DNA from: Pandoraea norimbergensis | Lineage (GTDB): Bacteria; Pseudomonadota; Gammaproteobacteria; Burkholderiales; Burkholderiaceae | Direction: 5' to 3' | Assembly (NCBI RefSeq): GCF_001465545.3 | Contig: NZ_CP013480.3 | Coordinates: 5,022,001 to 5,086,000, forward strand | Length of the DNA: 64,000 nt | Shown here: positions 17,614 through 26,337 of the stretch, piece after piece | Numbering within the stretch: the first letter of the stretch is position 1 | How the letters are laid out: each line of letters begins with the position of its first letter | Notes under the pieces: generated by a model | Seen by the model: only the letters and a program-made list of their open reading frames with translations | Database searches by the model: none | What the model was told of the DNA's origin: nothing | Translations under genes and position numbers: made by a program

Positions 17614-19692
17614 ATGTCTGCCACCCCGACCTCAAATTCCGCTGCCGAGCGCCTCGCCGGTGCCCCCGGTGACACCGCCAACGGTGCCGCCGACGCTGAT
17701 CAAGCCGAGCGCCCGGCACGCCTGCCCGGCCCCATTCCGGCCGCTCTGGCGCCCGCCCGGGCCATCCGCGTCCTCCCCGACCAGTTGATCAGCCAGATTG
17801 CCGCCGGCGAAGTGGTCGAACGGCCCGCCTCGGTGGTCAAGGAACTGCTTGAGAACGCCCTCGACGCCGGTGCCCGCGCGCTCCAAATCAAGCTAGAAGA
17901 AGGCGGCGTGCGCCGTATCGCGATTACCGACGATGGCGGCGGCATGTCCTCCGAGCAATTGCCACTGGCACTCACGCGTCACGCCACCAGCAAGATTCGC
18001 ACGCTCGACGAACTGGAATCGGTGCTCACCCTCGGGTTTCGCGGTGAAGCGCTGGCGTCCATCGCCTCGGTGGCCCAGCTCACGCTGTCGAGCCGCCAGA
18101 TCGACGCCCCTCACGCCACAGCCATCGACGGCAATACCGGCGCGCTGACGCCCGCCGCCGGGCCGGTCGGCACCACGGTCGATGTGCGCGACCTGTACTT
18201 CAATACCCCCGCGCGCCGAAAATTCCTCAAGACCGAGCAGACCGAATTCGGCCACTGCATGGATGTCATTCGTCGCAGCGCACTCGCGCGCCCCGACGTC
18301 GGCTTCTCGATCCTGCATAACAACCGTGCGGTCGAGCACTGGAATGTGTCGGACGCCGCCACGCGGGTCTCGCGCGTGCTCGGCAACGACTTCGCCGATG
18401 CTCACCTCGCACTGGACGAAGGCGCGGCCGAGCTGCGCCTGTCCGGTTTCGTGGGGCTGCCCACGGCGAGCCGTGGCCGCGCCGATCAGCAGTATTTCTT
18501 CGTGAACGGCCGCTTTGTGCGCGACAAGCTGCTCACGCACGCCGTGCGCGCCGCCTATGAAGACGTGCTGCATGGCGACCGTTATCCCGCGTACGTGCTG
18601 TATTTCGAACTGCCGCCGCAACTGGTCGACGTGAACGTGCATCCGTCGAAAATCGAAGTGCGTTTTCGCGATGCGCGCAGCGTGCACCAGTTCGTCTTTC
18701 ACGCGGTGCAGCGTGCGCTCGCACGCGCCGCCGGCAGTGGCGGCGCGACCCACGCTGCGCATGTCACCGAAGGCGGTGGTCTCGCCGCAGGGAATGGCAA
18801 CAATGGCGGAGGCTTCGGCTTCATGGGCGCACGCCCGGCCGCCGGTTTCGGCACCCCGGGCGGCAGTAACTGGAATCCGCGCGCGCAACAAGGCACGCTG
18901 CCGGTCGCACAGCCGCTCTCGGTCTACGACAACCTATTCGGACGCGCCGCGCCGCCTGCGCCGCGCCCTTACGGCCAACCCGGCGTCACCGATGCCCCGG
19001 CGTCGGCTTACGGCTCGCTCGGCGCCCCGGGCTCAGCCACGGATGCGACTGGCGCGTCAATGACCGACGGCATGACGGCAGGTGCCACGCCTGACGCCAT
19101 GCAGCTCGAACAGCCGCTCGGCTTCGCCCTCGGCCAACTGCACGGCATCTACATCCTCGCGCAGAACGCTTACGGGCTGGTGCTGGTCGACATGCATGCC
19201 GCGCACGAGCGCATTCTGTACGAACAGTTCAAGCACGCGCTGATCGAGCGCGTCGTGCCGGTGCAGCCGTTGCTCATCCCGGTGACGTTCTTCGCCGACC
19301 CGGTGGAAATCGGCACGACCGAAGAGCATCAGGAAACCTTGAAAGCCCTCGGTTTCGATCTCGCCGCCATGTCGCCGACAACGCTCGCCGTGCGCGCCAT
19401 TCCCGCGTTGCTCGACGGGGCCGATGCGCAAGCGCTGGCCCGCGCCGTCCTCGCCGATCTGCGTCAGTACGGCGGCTCGCGTGTGCTCACCGAACGTCAG
19501 CACGAGTTGCTCGGCACACTGGCTTGCCACAGTGCCGTGCGTGCCAACCGGCGTCTGACGCATGAGGAAATGAACGCCCTGCTGCGCCAGATGGAAGCGA
19601 CCGAGCGCGCCGACCAGTGCAATCACGGCCGTCCCACGTGGTATCAGCTCACGCTGAGCGATCTCGACAAACTGTTCATGCGCGGCCGTTGA
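17614..19692 (+). CDS. mutL: DNA mismatch repair protein MutL (endonuclease type)
   Basis: The 692-aa protein has a ~50-residue Ala/Pro-rich lead, then a GHKL ATPase core ([43 protein letters not shown]). A Gly/Ala-rich linker spans about residues 375-500. The C-terminal dimer domain carries [12 protein letters not shown] (residues 526-537), ACHSAVRAN and CNHGRPTW. These match the metal-binding motifs of MutL proteins that nick DNA themselves, as in Pseudomonas and Neisseria. ATG at 17614 lies 7 nt after TATAAT; 17605 is an alternative. It is followed 37 bp later by miaA, as in many Proteobacteria. Confidence 0.96.
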   Translation: MSATPTSNSAAERLAGAPGDTANGAADADQAERPARLPGPIPAALAPARAIRVLPDQLISQIAAGEVVERPASVVKELLENALDAGARALQIKLEEGGVRRIAITDDGGGMSSEQLPLALTRHATSKIRTLDELESVLTLGFRGEALASIASVAQLTLSSRQIDAPHATAIDGNTGALTPAAGPVGTTVDVRDLYFNTPARRKFLKTEQTEFGHCMDVIRRSALARPDVGFSILHNNRAVEHWNVSDAATRVSRVLGNDFADAHLALDEGAAELRLSGFVGLPTASRGRADQQYFFVNGRFVRDKLLTHAVRAAYEDVLHGDRYPAYVLYFELPPQLVDVNVHPSKIEVRFRDARSVHQFVFHAVQRALARAAGSGGATHAAHVTEGGGLAAGNGNNGGGFGFMGARPAAGFGTPGGSNWNPRAQQGTLPVAQPLSVYDNLFGRAAPPAPRPYGQPGVTDAPASAYGSLGAPGSATDATGASMTDGMTAGATPDAMQLEQPLGFALGQLHGIYILAQNAYGLVLVDMHAAHERILYEQFKHALIERVVPVQPLLIPVTFFADPVEIGTTEEHQETLKALGFDLAAMSPTTLAVRAIPALLDGADAQALARAVLADLRQYGGSRVLTERQHELLGTLACHSAVRANRRLTHEEMNALLRQMEATERADQCNHGRPTWYQLTLSDLDKLFMRGR

Positions 19693-19729
19693 GTTGCAGC
19701 ACAAAGCACGACAAGGTATCCGGAAGTCC

Positions 19730-20677
19730 ATGAATCACCCGCCCCCGATCATCTGCCTGCTGGGCCCGACGGCCTCCGGCAAGACCGCTGCCGCGCTTGC
19801 GCTCGCGCAAGACACGCCGATCGAAATCATCAGCGTCGACTCCGCCCTCGTCTATCGCGAGATGGACATCGGCACGGCCAAGCCCAGCGCCGCCGAGCTC
19901 GCCGCTGTGCCGCATCACCTGATCGACATCATCGATCCGCGCGACGCCTACTCGGCAGCCCAGTTTCGCAACGACACGCTGCGTCTGGTCGACGAGATCA
20001 CCGCGCGCGGTCGCCGGCCGCTGCTCGTGGGCGGCACCATGCTCTACTACAAGGCGCTCACGCAGGGCTTGTCGCCGCTGCCGTCCGCTGACGCCGACGT
20101 GCGTGCACGCCTCGATGAAGAAGCCGCACGCGACGGCTGGCCCGCCATGCATGCACGATTGGCCGCTGTCGATCCGATCACAGCCGCGCGTCTCGCACCG
20201 AACGATTCGCAACGTGTTCAACGCGCGCTGGAAATCTTCGAGCTGTCAGGCAAGCCGATGTCGCAGTGGCTCGCCGAACAGGCGCAGGCCCCTGCCGAAG
20301 CATCGCCACACACCTTCATTCCCGTCGCGCTGGAACCGAGCGATCGCGCGGTGTTGCACACACGCATTGCCGAGCGTTTTCGCCTGATGCTCGCTGCCGG
20401 TTTCATCGAAGAAGTGGAGCGTCTGCGCGCGCGCGGCGACCTCGATCCGGGCCTGCCGTCGATGCGCTGCGTGGGCTACCGTCAGGTGTGGGAATACCTC
20501 GACGGCGAAACCGATTACGACACCATGCGCGACAAGGGCGTCTTCGCCACGCGCCAGTTGTGCAAGCGTCAGCTCACGTGGCTGCGCTCGATGCCCGAGC
20601 GTCATATCGTCGACTGCACCGCCAGCGACGCGCCGCAACGCGCGCTCGCCACCGTGCGCCAACTCTGGCAAGACTGA
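19730..20677 (+). CDS. miaA: tRNA dimethylallyltransferase
   Basis: The 315-aa enzyme adds the dimethylallyl group to A37 of tRNAs reading UNN codons. The P-loop [44 protein letters not shown] and a C-terminal [14 protein letters not shown] with [15 protein letters not shown] are standard. The start [17 protein letters not shown] follows a short Shine-Dalgarno-like ggaag. It is probably in one transcript with mutL. A hairpin without a T-run follows. Confidence 0.97.
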   Translation: MNHPPPIICLLGPTASGKTAAALALAQDTPIEIISVDSALVYREMDIGTAKPSAAELAAVPHHLIDIIDPRDAYSAAQFRNDTLRLVDEITARGRRPLLVGGTMLYYKALTQGLSPLPSADADVRARLDEEAARDGWPAMHARLAAVDPITAARLAPNDSQRVQRALEIFELSGKPMSQWLAEQAQAPAEASPHTFIPVALEPSDRAVLHTRIAERFRLMLAAGFIEEVERLRARGDLDPGLPSMRCVGYRQVWEYLDGETDYDTMRDKGVFATRQLCKRQLTWLRSMPERHIVDCTASDAPQRALATVRQLWQD

Positions 20678-20707
20678 CGCAAGTCCGAGTCAAAACTCAC
20701 CTGCCCG

Positions 20708-20734
20708 CGTTCCGCCATGCCGCTGTGCGGAACG
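20708..20734 (+). terminator. Stem-loop after miaA (no T-run)
   Basis: CGTTCCGC, an 11-nt loop and GCGGAACG form a perfect 8-bp stem 30 bp after miaA. It is followed by cattctgaat rather than a T-run, so it may be a 3'-end stabiliser or a weak terminator. Confidence 0.35.
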
Positions 20735-20799
20735 CATTCTGAATACCTCTCCCGCCTCCGTTGAAACCCTGACAGCTTTCCGGTTTGCATGTCGATTTT

Positions 20800-20850
20800 G
20801 ATATGCTAATTTGCATATCAACGTTTCGATCAATTCAAAATTGCATCGAA
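20800..20850. promoter_or_regulatory. Two dyads upstream of the ABC importer operon
   Basis: GATATGC-taattt-GCATATC (20800-20819) is a perfect 7-bp dyad. TTCGAT...ATCGAA with inner AATT...AATT (20825-20850) is a second, looser dyad. They lie 25-75 bp before the first permease gene, in an AT-rich patch, and are likely operator and promoter. The LysR regulator at the end of the cluster is one candidate ligand; a GntR-type factor elsewhere is another. Confidence 0.5.
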
Positions 20851-20874
20851 TCCACGATACCGGGAAGGGTGCCA

Positions 20875-21774
20875 ATGACGCAGACTTCGATGGAACAGAG
20901 TGGGGTGCCGGGCGCGCTGCAAGGCGGTGCGCCAAGCGACACGCTACGGTTACCGGCAGGCAAGCCGCGCGGCATTTCGATCGGCAAATGGGCCGTGCGT
21001 GCGGGTGTCACGCTGATCTACCTGTTCATGCTCAGCCCGTTGATTTTCGTGATCTGGCTGAGCTTCTTCAAAGACGCGATCATCACCTTCCCGCCCAGCG
21101 GCTACACGCTGTCGTGGTACGCCAACGCGTGGCGCAATGCCGCGTTCGCCAACGGTTTCCTCCTCTCGCTGCAACTCGCTGCGTGCGCTGCCATCGGCGG
21201 CGTCATTCTTGGCGTAGCCGCGTCACTTGCACTCGCCCGTTATCGTTTCCCCGGCCGCCGCACGCTCGGCAACATCTTGCTGCTGCCGCTGGTCGTGCCC
21301 GGCATCGTTGCTGGCATTGCGACCTATCTGTTCTATCTGCGCGCCGAAAACATCTTCGATGTGGATATCGTCGGCACCTTCACCGGTCTGGTCGTCGCGC
21401 ACATCTGCCTGACCATTCCGTGGACGATGCGTCTCGTGGGCGCGAGCCTCGCGCAGATCGACGGCACTATTGAAGAGGCCGCGCGCAACCTCGGTGCAGG
21501 CCCGTGGCGCACGCTCTGGCGCGTCACGCTGCCGATGCTGCGCCCGGCCATCGTCGCCGCCGTGTTGTTCAGCTTCATCGTGTCGTTCGAGAACCTCGAA
21601 CTCACGCTGCCGCTCGTCGGTCCGGGCAAGACCACGCTGCCCATCGCGATCATGCAGTACCTCGAATTCAACCTCGACCCGACGATTGCGGCGGTCTCTG
21701 CCGCGCAGATCGTGTTGCTCGGCATCGTCATGCTGATCACCGATCGCTTCGTCAAACTCAGCCAGGTGATCTGA
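20875..21774 (+). CDS. ABC importer permease, PotC-like
   Basis: The 299-aa inner-membrane permease has six predicted spans and the ABC-coupling EAA loop (GTIEEAARNLGAGPWRTLWRV, trimmed: EEAARNLGAG near residue 205). The pattern FFKDAIITFPPSGYTLSWY after the first span is typical of PotC-type permeases of spermidine/putrescine-like importers. ATG at 20875 follows gggaaggg; the longer frame would cross the operator. The next gene starts 1 bp after its stop. The substrate cannot be read from this subunit. Confidence 0.88.
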   Translation: MTQTSMEQSGVPGALQGGAPSDTLRLPAGKPRGISIGKWAVRAGVTLIYLFMLSPLIFVIWLSFFKDAIITFPPSGYTLSWYANAWRNAAFANGFLLSLQLAACAAIGGVILGVAASLALARYRFPGRRTLGNILLLPLVVPGIVAGIATYLFYLRAENIFDVDIVGTFTGLVVAHICLTIPWTMRLVGASLAQIDGTIEEAARNLGAGPWRTLWRVTLPMLRPAIVAAVLFSFIVSFENLELTLPLVGPGKTTLPIAIMQYLEFNLDPTIAAVSAAQIVLLGIVMLITDRFVKLSQVI

Positions 21775-21775
21775 C

Positions 21776-22828
21776 ATGGCCAACGTCTGTCTGCGCGGTC
21801 TGCGCAAGCAATACGGCAACTCGGCGGCAGTGGCCGACTTCTCGCTCGACATTGCCGAAGGCGAACTCGTCGCCTTCCTTGGTCCCAGCGGCTGCGGCAA
21901 AACCACGACGCTGCGCATGGTCGCGGGGTTTGTGGAGCCGACCGACGGTGAAATCTGGATCGGCGGCAAAGAGGTCTCGCGCCTGCCGCCGCACCGGCGC
22001 AACACGGGCATGGTGTTTCAACGCTATGCGCTCTTTCCGCACATGACCGTCGCGGAAAACGTCGCGTTCGGGCTGGAAATGCGCCGCGTCTCGAGCGCCG
22101 ATCGCGCGACCCGCGTGCGTGAAGCGCTCGACATGGTGCGGCTGACCCAACTGGCCGATCGCTACCCGCGTCAGCTCTCCGGCGGACAGCAGCAACGCGT
22201 GGCGATTGCTCGTGCGCTCGCCATCCGGCCCGACGTTTTTCTGCTCGACGAACCGCTCTCGAACCTCGACGCCAAGCTGCGCACCGAAGTGCGCGAAGAG
22301 ATTCGCGCGTTGCAACAGCGTCTCGGCCTGACCACGATTTTCGTCACCCACGATCAGGAAGAAGCGCTCGCCATTGCCGACCGTCTGGCCGTGATGCACG
22401 ACGGCCGCGTGCAGCAGATCGGCACCGCCGACGCCCTGTACGAGCGCCCTGCCAACCCGTTCGTGGCGAACTTTCTCGGCAAGATGAACTTCCTCGCCGG
22501 CAGCATGAACGATGGCCATTTCGTCACCGCCAAGGGCGAGCGATTTGCCCTCGCCAACGCTGCGCCTGATGCCACCACACTCGGCATCCGGCCCGAGCGC
22601 CTGCGCCTGACCGATGCGCCTGTCGGCAACGAGAGCGCCGTGCCCGTCACCGTCGACCAGACGATCTATCTCGGTTCCACGCTCGAATTGCGCCTGAAGA
22701 GCCCGCAGGGCGAGATGCTGGTGGCGCACGTGCCGAACACGGCGAGCGACAGCGCCGGGCGGTATGCGCCGGGCCAGATGCTCAAGGCGTGTTTCGCCCC
22801 TGGCGACTGCCTGCTGTTCAACGCCTGA
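21776..22828 (+). CDS. ABC importer ATPase, PotA-like
   Basis: The 350-aa ATPase has Walker A GPSGCGKTTTL, Q-loop VFQRYALFPHM, signature LSGGQQQRVAIARAL, Walker B FLLDEPLSNLDAKLR and H-loop VTHDQEEAL. A TOBE-type C-terminal domain follows from about residue 240 (LGIRPERLRL). This is the PotA/FbpC class that energises polyamine-, iron- or thiamine-type importers. It is tightly packed with the upstream permease and 75 bp upstream of the binding-protein gene. Confidence 0.92.
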   Translation: MANVCLRGLRKQYGNSAAVADFSLDIAEGELVAFLGPSGCGKTTTLRMVAGFVEPTDGEIWIGGKEVSRLPPHRRNTGMVFQRYALFPHMTVAENVAFGLEMRRVSSADRATRVREALDMVRLTQLADRYPRQLSGGQQQRVAIARALAIRPDVFLLDEPLSNLDAKLRTEVREEIRALQQRLGLTTIFVTHDQEEALAIADRLAVMHDGRVQQIGTADALYERPANPFVANFLGKMNFLAGSMNDGHFVTAKGERFALANAAPDATTLGIRPERLRLTDAPVGNESAVPVTVDQTIYLGSTLELRLKSPQGEMLVAHVPNTASDSAGRYAPGQMLKACFAPGDCLLFNA

Positions 22829-22903
22829 CCCTCTGCTTTCTTACCCGCGGTCCCGTACCGGTGCCGCCCTTTGTTTCGGCCTCACGTTAGGAAGGATGAC
22901 GAC

Positions 22904-23968
22904 ATGACGCACGCCCTGAACCGCCGCACGTTTCTCAAGACCGCCTCCGGCCTGGTGCTCGCCCCGGCGCTCGGCCTCGAAGCCCTCTCGGCACGCGCGG
23001 CCGATGCCTGCCCGAACGTGGTGGTCGGCACGTGGGGCGGCGACTATCTGAATCTGCTCGAACAGAACATCGGCAAGCCGATCATCGAAGCCGCCGGTGG
23101 CAAGGTCACCTACGACTCGGCCGATCAGGTCGCGCGCATGACCAAGCTGCGCGCCGAAAAAGCGTCGCGCCGCGGCTCGCTCGACGTCGCCTGTCTGGCC
23201 GACCTCGACATGTACGACATCAACCGCTCGGGCATTCTCGAACCCATCGATGCCAAGCTCGTGCCAAACCTCGCCAACACGCTCGAATCGCTGCGCCGTC
23301 CGTACTCGATCCCGCACATCTTCAGTGCGATGGTGATCGTGTACAACCCCGAAAAGCTCGGCACGAAGCCCGACTCGTTCATGGCCGCGCTCGATCCGAA
23401 GCTCAAGGGCAAAGTCGGCTTCTCCGACATTCTCTACAACTTCAACGTGGTGAGCAGCTCGCTCGCGGCGGGCCATAAAGATGGCGATACCGCCGGTGGC
23501 ATGCAGTTTCTGCGCGAGTTGCGCAAGTCGCAGCAACCGAAGGTGTACCCGTCGAACGAAGCCGTGGCGTCCGCGCTCAAGAGCGGCGACATCTGGTTCA
23601 CCTGCATGTGGAAAGCCCGCGCGCTGCAATGGAAGAAGGCCGGCGTGCCGATCGAATACGTGGTGCCGAAGGAAGGTGCCGTGCCGGTGACGTTCGAAGC
23701 CGCCGTGCCGAAAAACTCGCAGTCGAAGCTGTGCGGATTCAACTATCTGAACGCTATGCTCGACCCGCGCGCGCAGATCGGTTTTGCCGAAACGATGGGC
23801 TACGCGCCGACCGTGAAGAACGCCAACCTGCCGCCTGCACTGCAACAGAGCGTGGGCTTCACGAACGCCGAACTCGATCGCATGGTCAAGCTCGACTACG
23901 CCAAATTCACGGCCGACAAGCCGGCGCTGCTCGACTTCTGGAACAAGGAATTCAAGGTGGGCCTGTGA
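22904..23968 (+). CDS. Periplasmic binding protein of ABC importer, PotD-like (Tat signal)
   Basis: The 354-aa protein starts with a twin-arginine signal (NRRTFLKTASGLVLAPAL, cleavage near ARA). The mature part VVVGTWGGDYLNLLEQNIGK is typical of the PotD/extracellular solute-binding family 1. No lipobox is present. ATG at 22904 follows aggatg; a longer frame is less likely. Its stop overlaps the GTG of the next permease by 4 bp (GTGA). The ligand is unknown; polyamine-like, amino acid derivative or opine are possibilities. Confidence 0.88.
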   Translation: MTHALNRRTFLKTASGLVLAPALGLEALSARAADACPNVVVGTWGGDYLNLLEQNIGKPIIEAAGGKVTYDSADQVARMTKLRAEKASRRGSLDVACLADLDMYDINRSGILEPIDAKLVPNLANTLESLRRPYSIPHIFSAMVIVYNPEKLGTKPDSFMAALDPKLKGKVGFSDILYNFNVVSSSLAAGHKDGDTAGGMQFLRELRKSQQPKVYPSNEAVASALKSGDIWFTCMWKARALQWKKAGVPIEYVVPKEGAVPVTFEAAVPKNSQSKLCGFNYLNAMLDPRAQIGFAETMGYAPTVKNANLPPALQQSVGFTNAELDRMVKLDYAKFTADKPALLDFWNKEFKVGL

Positions 23969-24924
23969 ACGCCGCAGCCGCGCCAGATTCTCCTGAGCCG
24001 ACCATGCCATCGCCCACCCGCCTCCCATCGACCTCTCCAACGTCCCGAGCCGCCACCGCCCGCGCGGTGCGCGGCGCCTTCACGGGCGGTGCGCTGGCGT
24101 TTCCCGCCACGCTCGTCGTGCTGGTCGTGATCGTGCTGCCCGGGCTGCAACTGCTGCGCTACAGCCTGAACCGGTTCGATCCGGTCGACATGATGCAGGC
24201 CGCCATCACCGGCGAGAACTACATCAAGTTCTTCACCGATCCGTATTACCTGTCGGTGTTGTGGACCACCATCAAGGTCGCCACGCTGTGCACTGCGCTC
24301 GCGCTCGTGCTCGGATTTCCGGTTGCCTACGTGCTGGCGCGCACGCAGAGCCGCTTCAAGAGCCTGCTGGTGATCTTGCTGGTGTTCCCGCTGCTGGTGG
24401 GCAATGTGGTGCGCGCGGCGGGCTGGATGGTGATGCTCGGCAACGCGGGCTTCGTCAACTCGCTGCTCGTCTCGCTGGGCATCGTGCCGCAGCCGATCCG
24501 CCTGCTTTACACGCCGTTTGCCGTGGTCGTGGGCACCACAGCCGTCGTGCTGCCGTACATGATTCTCACGTTGCAGAGCGTGCTCGAGGGCATGGATTTC
24601 TCGGTCGAGGAAGCCGCCCGCAATCTCGGCGCCACCTTCCGGCAGACGCTGACGCGCGTGATTCTGCCGATGGCAGCGCCCGGCATTGCGGCGGGCACGA
24701 TGCTCGTGTTCATCCTGTGCATGAACGCTTATGCGACGCCCGTACTGCTCGGCGGCACCGGCATCACGATGATGACGCCCTCCATCTACGACCAGATCGC
24801 GAAGGCGAACAACTGGCCGTTCGGCGCCGTGCTCTCGCTCGTCTCGATGGTGGTGACGTTTGCGCTCGCCATCGCCTCGCACTGGGTCATTCAGCGCCGC
24901 TACGCGAAGACGATGATGACCTGA
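23965..24924 (+). CDS. ABC importer permease, PotB-like
   Basis: The 319-aa permease pairs with the PotC-like one. After a Pro/Thr/Ala-rich N-terminus come about six spans and the EAA loop (EEAARNLGATFRQTL). GENYIKFFTDPYYLSVLWTT is typical of PotB-type subunits. The GTG at 23965 overlaps the preceding stop as GTGA and has the Shine-Dalgarno aaggtggg, so coupled translation is likely; ATG at 24004 is an alternative. Order permease-ATPase-binding protein-permease is slightly unusual but complete. Confidence 0.87.
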   Translation: MNAAAAPDSPEPTMPSPTRLPSTSPTSRAATARAVRGAFTGGALAFPATLVVLVVIVLPGLQLLRYSLNRFDPVDMMQAAITGENYIKFFTDPYYLSVLWTTIKVATLCTALALVLGFPVAYVLARTQSRFKSLLVILLVFPLLVGNVVRAAGWMVMLGNAGFVNSLLVSLGIVPQPIRLLYTPFAVVVGTTAVVLPYMILTLQSVLEGMDFSVEEAARNLGATFRQTLTRVILPMAAPGIAAGTMLVFILCMNAYATPVLLGGTGITMMTPSIYDQIAKANNWPFGAVLSLVSMVVTFALAIASHWVIQRRYAKTMMT

Positions 24925-25024
24925 TTGATCTGCTTGAGTTGAAGAACTGAATGTGCTGATCCCCACCGGCTCAGGGCCTGTTCACCCGACTGCGCCGGAC
25001 ACTACCGATCGAAAGGATTTCGCC

Positions 25025-26221
25025 ATGCCGACACTCTCCGATGCTACCCGCCAGTACCGCCGCGACCTGATGAACGATCTGATGGATCACACGCGCGTCG
25101 ATGCCCTGATATTTACCGCTGCCGACTTTTTCCAATGGGCGACCAATTTTCACGTCGACGTGCAGACGTGGGAGCGCCCGATTGCGGTGTGTGTACCGCG
25201 TGACGGCGAGCCGTTCGCGGTCATGAACGAGCTGTCCACGCACCACCTGATGATGGCGCGCGAGCGGGGACATCTGTGGCTCGATCTCGACCGCGTCTCG
25301 CTGTATGCCGAACACCCGCGTGTGACGCAGCGTCTGCCGTTACTTGCCGAAGTGCCCTCGCTCATTGCAGAACGTCTTCGTGCCGCCGGTCTCGCGGGCG
25401 CTCGCATCGGTGTGGATGCAGCGGGCGGCCCGCTCGCGCGTGCCAGCGCGTCGCTGCCCGATGCGAAGCTGGTGCCGATGCTCGCCGAAATGCGCTCGCT
25501 GCGCTGGGTCAAACATGCGGAAGAGATTGCCATCATGCGCGCCGCGTCCGAACTTGCCGACTGGGTGCAGGACCGCTATCGCGAGAACATTCGCCCGGGA
25601 CGGCTGGTGCAGGAGCTCGATTACTCAATGGCGGCCCTGATGGTCACTGAAGGCGCGAAGCGGTTCCCCGGTGAGAATCTGGAAGTCATGCGTTGCTGGA
25701 CGCTCTCCGGCCCCGCGTCGGCCTCGCCGCATGGCGACGGCGCGTCGTGTGGCGCGGTGATCCGCGAAGGAGATGGGCTGGTGAACATCGTGATCCCGCG
25801 CCTGAACGGGCTCGTGATCGAGAACGAACGGACGTGGTTCTGCGGCAAGCCGTCGAGCGATCAGGCGAAGTTCTACGAAGTGGCGCGCGCTGCCAACGAA
25901 GCTGCCGTGAATGCGGCAGTGACCGGCAGACCCGTCTCGGGCATCGATGCCGCGGCGCAGGCGGTCATCGAGAAGGCCGGTTGCGGCGAATACATCCGCC
26001 ATCGCACCGGGCACGGCATGGGCATCATCGGCCACGAATATCCCGACGACATGGCGTTCAATCATCGTCCGCTGCTCGCCAACGAGGTGTATTCCGCCGA
26101 GCCGGGCATCTATGTCTACGGGCTGGGCGGCTTCCGGCTGGACGACTCCGTCGTCACCGGCGACACCCCCGAAATGCTCACGCGTACGCCGCGCACGCTG
26201 GCCCACGCCACCATCGACTGA
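25025..26221 (+). CDS. Creatinase/aminopeptidase-P fold (M24) protein, apparently without metal site
   Basis: The 398-aa protein has a creatinase N-terminal domain (residues 1-150) and an M24 pita-bread domain. The substrate/metal histidine region HRTGHGMG and the EPGIY glutamate are present. The block normally giving two Asp ligands reads VNIVIPRLNGLVIENERT, with Val and Glu at the Asp positions, and the final Glu is Asp (GFRLDDS). Metal-free M24 members include creatinase, and ectoine-hydrolase-type proteins look similar. A C-N hydrolase is likely; the substrate is unknown. It follows the importer by 100 bp with Shine-Dalgarno aaagga and ATG at 25025. Confidence 0.82.
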   Translation: MPTLSDATRQYRRDLMNDLMDHTRVDALIFTAADFFQWATNFHVDVQTWERPIAVCVPRDGEPFAVMNELSTHHLMMARERGHLWLDLDRVSLYAEHPRVTQRLPLLAEVPSLIAERLRAAGLAGARIGVDAAGGPLARASASLPDAKLVPMLAEMRSLRWVKHAEEIAIMRAASELADWVQDRYRENIRPGRLVQELDYSMAALMVTEGAKRFPGENLEVMRCWTLSGPASASPHGDGASCGAVIREGDGLVNIVIPRLNGLVIENERTWFCGKPSSDQAKFYEVARAANEAAVNAAVTGRPVSGIDAAAQAVIEKAGCGEYIRHRTGHGMGIIGHEYPDDMAFNHRPLLANEVYSAEPGIYVYGLGGFRLDDSVVTGDTPEMLTRTPRTLAHATID

Positions 26222-26239
26222 GCGCGCGCGAGACCGTAC

Positions 26240-26272
26240 ACGAGAGACATACGAGAGACATACGAGACACAT
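26240..26272. repeat. Triplicate 11-bp tandem repeat (ACGAGAGACAT)
   Basis: Two perfect units and one with a single change (ACGAGACACAT) lie in the 116-bp spacer between the M24 gene and the amidohydrolase gene. The 11-bp period is close to one helical turn. Confidence 0.8.
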
Positions 26273-26337
26273 ACGCATAGCACCACGCATCGCACGCGTG
26301 CGCGGTGCTTGAGAGACACCGTCTGGGAGGAGAGGTT

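Noticed and set aside
17614..19692. Possible frameshift or fusion in mutL because of its long linker
   Set aside because: The reading frame is continuous and all N- and C-terminal motifs are in order; a long variable linker is normal for MutL.
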